DNA from: Gramella sp. MAR_2010_147
Lineage (GTDB): Bacteria > Bacteroidota > Bacteroidia > Flavobacteriales > Flavobacteriaceae
Assembly: GCF_900105135.1 (NCBI RefSeq)
Contig: NZ_LT629741.1
Location: 2,046,001-2,110,000 of the forward strand
Direction of reading: 5' to 3'
Length of the DNA: 64,000 bases
Shown here: positions 60,750 through 64,000 of the stretch, in pieces
Position numbering within the stretch: position 1 is the first letter of the stretch
Layout: the number at the start of each line of letters is the position of its first letter
Translations under genes and position numbers: made by a program
Notes under the pieces: model-generated
Told to the model about the DNA's origin: nothing
Seen by the model: only the letters and a program-made list of their open reading frames with translations
Databases searched by the model: none

Positions 60750-60781
60750 AAAAAGCCTTCGGGAATATCCTGAAGGCTTTT
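60750..60781. terminator. Bidirectional terminator-like hairpin
   Basis: Stem AAAAGCCTTC / GAAGGCTTTT with an inner GGGA / TCCT extension (one G-T pair). T or A tracts are on both sides. There is no protein gene ending next to it: the LuxR gene starts 99 bases to the left and hupE starts 286 bases to the right. Confidence 0.7.
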
Positions 60782-60943
60782 ACGACAAATAATGATTTTT
60801 TTCAGCAGTTGGATCACCATATATTATTTTACCCCAACATAACATTTCGAAATTTTGACCCTACTCAAAATTTCTATGTATCCAAAAATTTTAATCGAAA
60901 TCAATTAATTGTCATTGCTAAGATACATCTGAAGCTTCAGTAA

Positions 60944-60969
60944 AAAAATACCATTAAAAAGGTATTTTT
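60944..60969. terminator. AT-rich terminator-like hairpin
   Basis: Stem AAAAATACC / GGTATTTTT (60944-60952 with 60961-60969) with an 8-base loop. The 3' arm itself ends in Ts. Confidence 0.45.
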
Positions 60970-61014
60970 GGTTTGTCCATTCGGTTCAGATAATTTCACT
61001 CATAGCTCACATTT

Positions 61015-61044
61015 TTGCAATTATTCCAATAAGTTGTACTTTCG
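61015..61044 (+). promoter_or_regulatory. Putative promoter of hupE
   Basis: TTG (61015-61017) is followed after 19 bases by TACTTTCG (61037-61044), one mismatch from TAnnTTTG, 23 bases before the ATG. Confidence 0.45.
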
Positions 61045-61067
61045 AAACTTCGCTAACAAACTCAACT

Positions 61068-61655
61068 ATGTCGCAATTTTGGCTTTATTTTCAGCTTGGA
61101 CTAGATCACGTTCTGGACTGGCAGGCATACGACCATGTGCTTTTTCTTATCGTGCTAGTTGCCTCCTACGGTTTTAGTACCTGGAAACGTGTATTGTGGC
61201 TGGTCACTCTGTTTACCCTGGGCCACACTCTGGCTCTTTTCCTTTCGGTTTATGAGATCGTACGAGTAGATGCTAATTATGTAGAGTTTTTAATTCCCGT
61301 TACCATATTAGCGACAGCTATTTTTGACTTGGCAACGGCCGGAAAAAAACTTAGAAATACTAATTTTAATTTACTCTATTTCACCACCGTTTTTTTTGGA
61401 TTAATTCACGGGTTGGGATTTTCATCTTATTTTAAAATGATCGCTTCAGGAGCTGAAAGTAAATTCTGGCCTTTGGTTGAGTTTGCATTGGGAATTGAAA
61501 CCGCACAATTGATTGTTGTCTTTGCAGTTATGATCATAGGTTTTCTGCTTCAAAACGTTCTTAACGTATCAAAAAGAGACTGGATCATGGTCACCGCCTC
61601 AATTGTTATTGGAGTTATCTTACCTATTCTAGTTGAAAGTTATCTGGCGCTATAG
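61068..61655 (+). CDS. HupE/UreJ-family membrane protein
   Basis: A 195-residue inner-membrane protein with about six spans. It has the LGLDHVLDWQAYDHVLFLI N terminus, the FTLGHTLALFLS segment and the GLIHGLGFSSYF segment whose histidines are typical of HupE/UreJ proteins that carry nickel or cobalt. No hydrogenase or urease gene is nearby, so the metal and its user cannot be named. It is a single gene with its own promoter. Confidence 0.85.
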   Translation: MSQFWLYFQLGLDHVLDWQAYDHVLFLIVLVASYGFSTWKRVLWLVTLFTLGHTLALFLSVYEIVRVDANYVEFLIPVTILATAIFDLATAGKKLRNTNFNLLYFTTVFFGLIHGLGFSSYFKMIASGAESKFWPLVEFALGIETAQLIVVFAVMIIGFLLQNVLNVSKRDWIMVTASIVIGVILPILVESYLAL

Positions 61656-61693
61656 ATAAAAGGTCTGTTTAGCTATATTTTCATCAATAATCT

Positions 61694-61729
61694 ATTAATT
61701 TGCAACCTATTATTAATTTCTGCAACCTA
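61694..61729. repeat. Short imperfect tandem repeat before the dCMP deaminase gene
   Basis: ATTAATTTGCAACCTA is followed by ATTAATTTCTGCAACCTA. The common word TGCAACCTA begins at 61701 and 61721, 20 bp apart. It lies 17 bases before the ATG. Confidence 0.4.
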
Positions 61730-61745
61730 GATACTTATAGTTGTC

Positions 61746-62177
61746 ATGAATAAGAAAAAACAGCTGAAATTTGATAAAGCTTATTTGAGAATTGCTAAAG
61801 AATGGAGTAAATTATCCCATTGCAACAGGAAACAGGTTGGCGCGTTAATTGTAAAGGATAGAATGATCATTTCTGACGGATACAATGGTACGCCAACAGG
61901 TTTTGAAAATTTTTGTGAAGATGATGAAGGTTATACTAAATGGTATGTTTTACATGCAGAGGCCAACGCAATACTTAAGGTAGCCGGTTCTACACAGTCA
62001 TGCAAGGATGCCACATTATACATCACCATGTCCCCCTGTAAGGAATGCAGTAAACTAATACACCAATCTGGTATTAGCAGGCTGGTTTATCAAATAGATT
62101 ATAAAGATAATTCAGGCCTTGAATTTTTAAAAAGAGCCGGAGTTGATCTCGAGCAAATAACAGAACTGGAAGATTGA
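61746..62177 (+). CDS. dCMP deaminase
   Basis: A 143-residue zinc-dependent deaminase of the deoxycytidylate type. The active site has HAE (His70, Glu72) and the zinc cysteines Cys98 and Cys101 in SPCKEC. The VGALIVKDRMIISDGYNGTP region matches the dCMP deaminase/ComEB family. It makes dUMP for dTMP synthesis. The stop codon overlaps the TTG start of the S41 protease gene, and the pair is a usual one in this family. Confidence 0.92.
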   Translation: MNKKKQLKFDKAYLRIAKEWSKLSHCNRKQVGALIVKDRMIISDGYNGTPTGFENFCEDDEGYTKWYVLHAEANAILKVAGSTQSCKDATLYITMSPCKECSKLIHQSGISRLVYQIDYKDNSGLEFLKRAGVDLEQITELED

Positions 62178-63766
62178 AAGGCAGGAATAAAATATACACA
62201 CCACTATTACTTAGTATTGCATGTGCCATTGGTTTAATACTTGGCGCAAGACTTGACTTTCACCCTACAGACGAACTTTTTTCTGCTAATCCAAAAAAGC
62301 AAAAACTTAACAGGCTTATAGACTACATAGATTATGAATATGTAGACGATGTTAATACAGATAGTATTGTAGATGTTACTGTAAACAAGATCCTGGAAAA
62401 TCTGGATCCGCATTCTGTATATATCCCAAAAGATGAATATAGCCGAGTCACCGAAAATATGAAAGGTGATTTTGTTGGAATTGGAGTTAGCTTTTATAAA
62501 ATTCAGGATACCATTGTTGTAATAAAAGCTTTAGAAGGTGGTCCCAGCGAAAAAATTGGTATTCGGGGCGGCGACCGTATCCTGTATGCCAATGGCGAAA
62601 AATTATTTGATCGCGAAATAAGTGACGATTCTATTACTACCCAGTTAAAAGGAAAGGCTAATACAAAAGTTACCTTAAAAGTTTTGAGAAAAGGCATAGA
62701 AGATCTTCTTACCTTCAAACTGAAACGAGGCAAAGTCCCGCTTAAAAGTGTAGACGCCTCCTATATGCTTACTGAAGATCTTGGTTACATCAAAATAGAC
62801 CGGTTTTCTGAAACTACCTATAAGGAATTCAGTCAGTCTATAAAAGAGCTTAAAAAAGAAGGAGCTAAACAGATAACGCTGGATTTGAGAGGAAATCCCG
62901 GAGGTTATCTTTCTGAAGCCATTAATATAGCAGATGAATTCATTAAAGACGGCAAGCTCATTCTTTTTACTAAAAACAAAAGCGGAGCTATAGAAGAGAC
63001 CTATGCGCAGAGGGAAGGAAGTTTTGAGAACGGGAAGGTTTTTGTGCTTATTAATGAAAATTCTGCCTCTGCAAGCGAGGTTGTTGCCGGTGCATTGCAG
63101 GATAATGATGTAGGAACCATTATAGGACGTAGATCTTACGGAAAAGGTCTTGTACAACGGGAAATGGAATTAGGAGACGGTAGTGCTGTTAGACTTACCA
63201 TTGCAAGATATTATACCCCCACGGGAAGATCTATTCAAAAGCCCTATAAAAACGGGAATGAGTCTTACTTTAATGATTATATGCGTCGTTACAAGAATGG
63301 TGAATTAAACAATGAAGACAGTATTGAAGTCAACGATTCATTAAGATATAAAACTCCTGGCGGCAAGATCGTTTATGGAGGAGGAGGCATCATCCCCGAT
63401 ATTTTTGTACCAAAAGATACAGATTCTGAAAAAGAGAAACTAACCTTTTTATTACGCAGCGGCTATATGAGTCGCTTTGTATTTGACATACTGGAAAAAA
63501 ACAGGGAATATTACAATTCTATTACCAAAGATGAATTCAAAGAAAAGATTCTAATAACTCCGGAAATGATTAGTGATTTTGACCGCTATTTAAGAACGAT
63601 GAATCTTGGTAACGAAAGAACAAGTGAAGAACGCAAACCTCTTCTAAAGAAATATTTGAAAGCCGAAATTGCCCAACAATTATTTGGTACTAATGCATTT
63701 GAACGGTATTTAAACGAAGATGACCGAATAATTATGAAAGTAATTGAGTTGTCCAGGGAAAAATGA
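62174..63766 (+). CDS. S41-family carboxy-terminal processing protease
   Basis: A 530-residue periplasmic protease: signal-anchor (about 9-24), a DPHS-containing N-terminal region, a PDZ domain (about 95-180), and the S41 core with the SASASE motif (Ser299 as nucleophile) and GKGLVQ (Lys324 as general base), by analogy to E. coli Prc. The C-terminal 150 residues are helical. The TTG start overlaps the dCMP deaminase stop (ATTGA), so translation is coupled. It probably trims lipoproteins or cell-wall enzymes. Confidence 0.93.
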   Translation: MKGRNKIYTPLLLSIACAIGLILGARLDFHPTDELFSANPKKQKLNRLIDYIDYEYVDDVNTDSIVDVTVNKILENLDPHSVYIPKDEYSRVTENMKGDFVGIGVSFYKIQDTIVVIKALEGGPSEKIGIRGGDRILYANGEKLFDREISDDSITTQLKGKANTKVTLKVLRKGIEDLLTFKLKRGKVPLKSVDASYMLTEDLGYIKIDRFSETTYKEFSQSIKELKKEGAKQITLDLRGNPGGYLSEAINIADEFIKDGKLILFTKNKSGAIEETYAQREGSFENGKVFVLINENSASASEVVAGALQDNDVGTIIGRRSYGKGLVQREMELGDGSAVRLTIARYYTPTGRSIQKPYKNGNESYFNDYMRRYKNGELNNEDSIEVNDSLRYKTPGGKIVYGGGGIIPDIFVPKDTDSEKEKLTFLLRSGYMSRFVFDILEKNREYYNSITKDEFKEKILITPEMISDFDRYLRTMNLGNERTSEERKPLLKKYLKAEIAQQLFGTNAFERYLNEDDRIIMKVIELSREK

Positions 63767-63781
63767 TACTTTGGATTCTCG

Positions 63782-64000
63782 ATGGAAAATGTTTTACAAT
63801 ATCTATCGGCTATCTGGCCACTAACTCCTTTGTTTTTATTTATAATCGCAGTGTCTTTCAGACTACTGGATAATAGCACCTATCTTTTTTTGAAAAAAGA
63901 TATTTTGGTGAATACATCTAATGTTTCCCGAAATATTTTAAAGAGACAAATAAGCTCTAGTGATGATAAAATTTTCACCAGACAACTTAAACGGGCTCTT
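63782..64000 (+). CDS. Unidentified membrane protein, N-terminal part only
   Basis: A frame open from the ATG at 63782 to the end of the window, 73 codons long. It starts with a hydrophobic span (about 7-28, IWPLTPLFLFIIAVSFRLL) and continues with a basic, polar stretch. I recognise no family from this piece. It begins 15 bases after the protease gene and may be in the same operon. A competing ATG at 63764 leads to a stop after 36 codons and is less likely. Confidence 0.5.
   Translation, partial: MENVLQYLSAIWPLTPLFLFIIAVSFRLLDNSTYLFLKKDILVNTSNVSRNILKRQISSSDDKIFTRQLKRAL

Larger units (their letters stand above)
60652..61014. other. Gene-free interval with three hairpins, possible small RNA
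   Basis: This 363-base interval has no reading frame of note. It holds a terminator-like hairpin at 60750-60781, a 10-bp perfect inverted repeat at 60849-60874 (GAAATTTTGA / TCAAAATTTC, 6-base loop) and another terminator-like hairpin at 60944-60969. The spacing would fit a small RNA of about 150-200 bases in either direction, but no consensus promoter for it was found. Confidence 0.35.

Noticed and set aside
62675..63157. Minus-strand reading frame of 160 codons within the S41 protease gene
   Set aside because: It is antisense to the conserved PDZ and catalytic region of the protease and has no features of its own.
1..64000. CRISPR array, rRNA operon, insertion sequence, prophage or integrase
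   Set aside because: I looked for regular repeats, rRNA-like stretches, transposase motifs and phage structural genes and saw none.

Overview
The window looks like a chromosomal segment of a marine-type member of the Flavobacteriaceae (Bacteroidota), probably close to Gramella/Christiangramia. The supporting signs are low GC content, almost no Shine-Dalgarno sequences, several promoters of the Bacteroidota type (TTG, about 19 bases, then TAnnTTTG), a giant secreted protein with a type IX secretion (T9SS) sorting tail, eukaryote-like dimeric GlyRS, and the family-typical gene order rplY-pth-ribF-HTTM-serS-TPR-rsmA-mgtE. The genus is an inference; I could run no database search.

Layout. 1-9.9 kb: end of a flippase-like membrane protein, a degenerate esterase, radA, an M23 lipoprotein peptidase, then a tight leftward operon xth-OmpA lipoprotein-tas and a 997-residue T9SS substrate. 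10-16 kb: glyS, a membrane-anchored coiled-coil protein, comF, an Ig-like lipoprotein, a nitrilase and a YagU-like protein. 16.3-21.4 kb: the ligase-associated DNA repair set (exonuclease, ATP-dependent ligase, Lhr-like helicase), without the fourth usual member pdeM next to it. 21.5-28.5 kb: TerB-like protein, fbp, an SMR transporter, two tandem SSAT-like acetyltransferases, aspartate kinase, a bifunctional OlsF-type acyltransferase and an NAD(P)-binding epimerase-like protein. 28.8-42.6 kb: a long leftward housekeeping block (VOC, hydroxyacid dehydrogenase, mgtE, rsmA, DUF4286, TPR, serS, HTTM, ribF, pth, rplY, prs), interrupted by a rightward Ppx/GppA phosphatase gene.

42.7-51 kb is an accessory stretch of small genes with long AT-rich gaps: a methyltransferase, orphan membrane proteins, NTF2-like, Coa1-like, two SRPBCC proteins, DinB and VOC proteins. 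51-58 kb holds a flavin reductase-like protein, an LLM flavin oxidoreductase and a four-gene export operon (TetR, ABC, HlyD, TolC). In front of the TetR gene are two perfect palindromes 21 bp apart. 58-64 kb: an LpxR-like lipid A deacylase, tRNA-Leu(CAA) with its own promoter and terminator, a small lipoprotein, a broken PAS-LuxR regulator, a gene-free stretch with three hairpins, HupE, dCMP deaminase and an S41 protease.

The most unusual observations are: three single-base homopolymer frameshifts, all in the 44-60 kb accessory part (an HEFGH membrane protease-like gene, a DinB gene and a LuxR gene); a serS terminator hairpin that contains the start codon of the next gene; the paired tetR palindromes; an exporter ATPase with non-canonical signature, Walker B and H-loop; and a hairpin-rich gene-free interval at 60.75-60.97 kb. 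I see no CRISPR array, rRNA, insertion sequence or prophage, and nothing I can confidently call a wholly new system.
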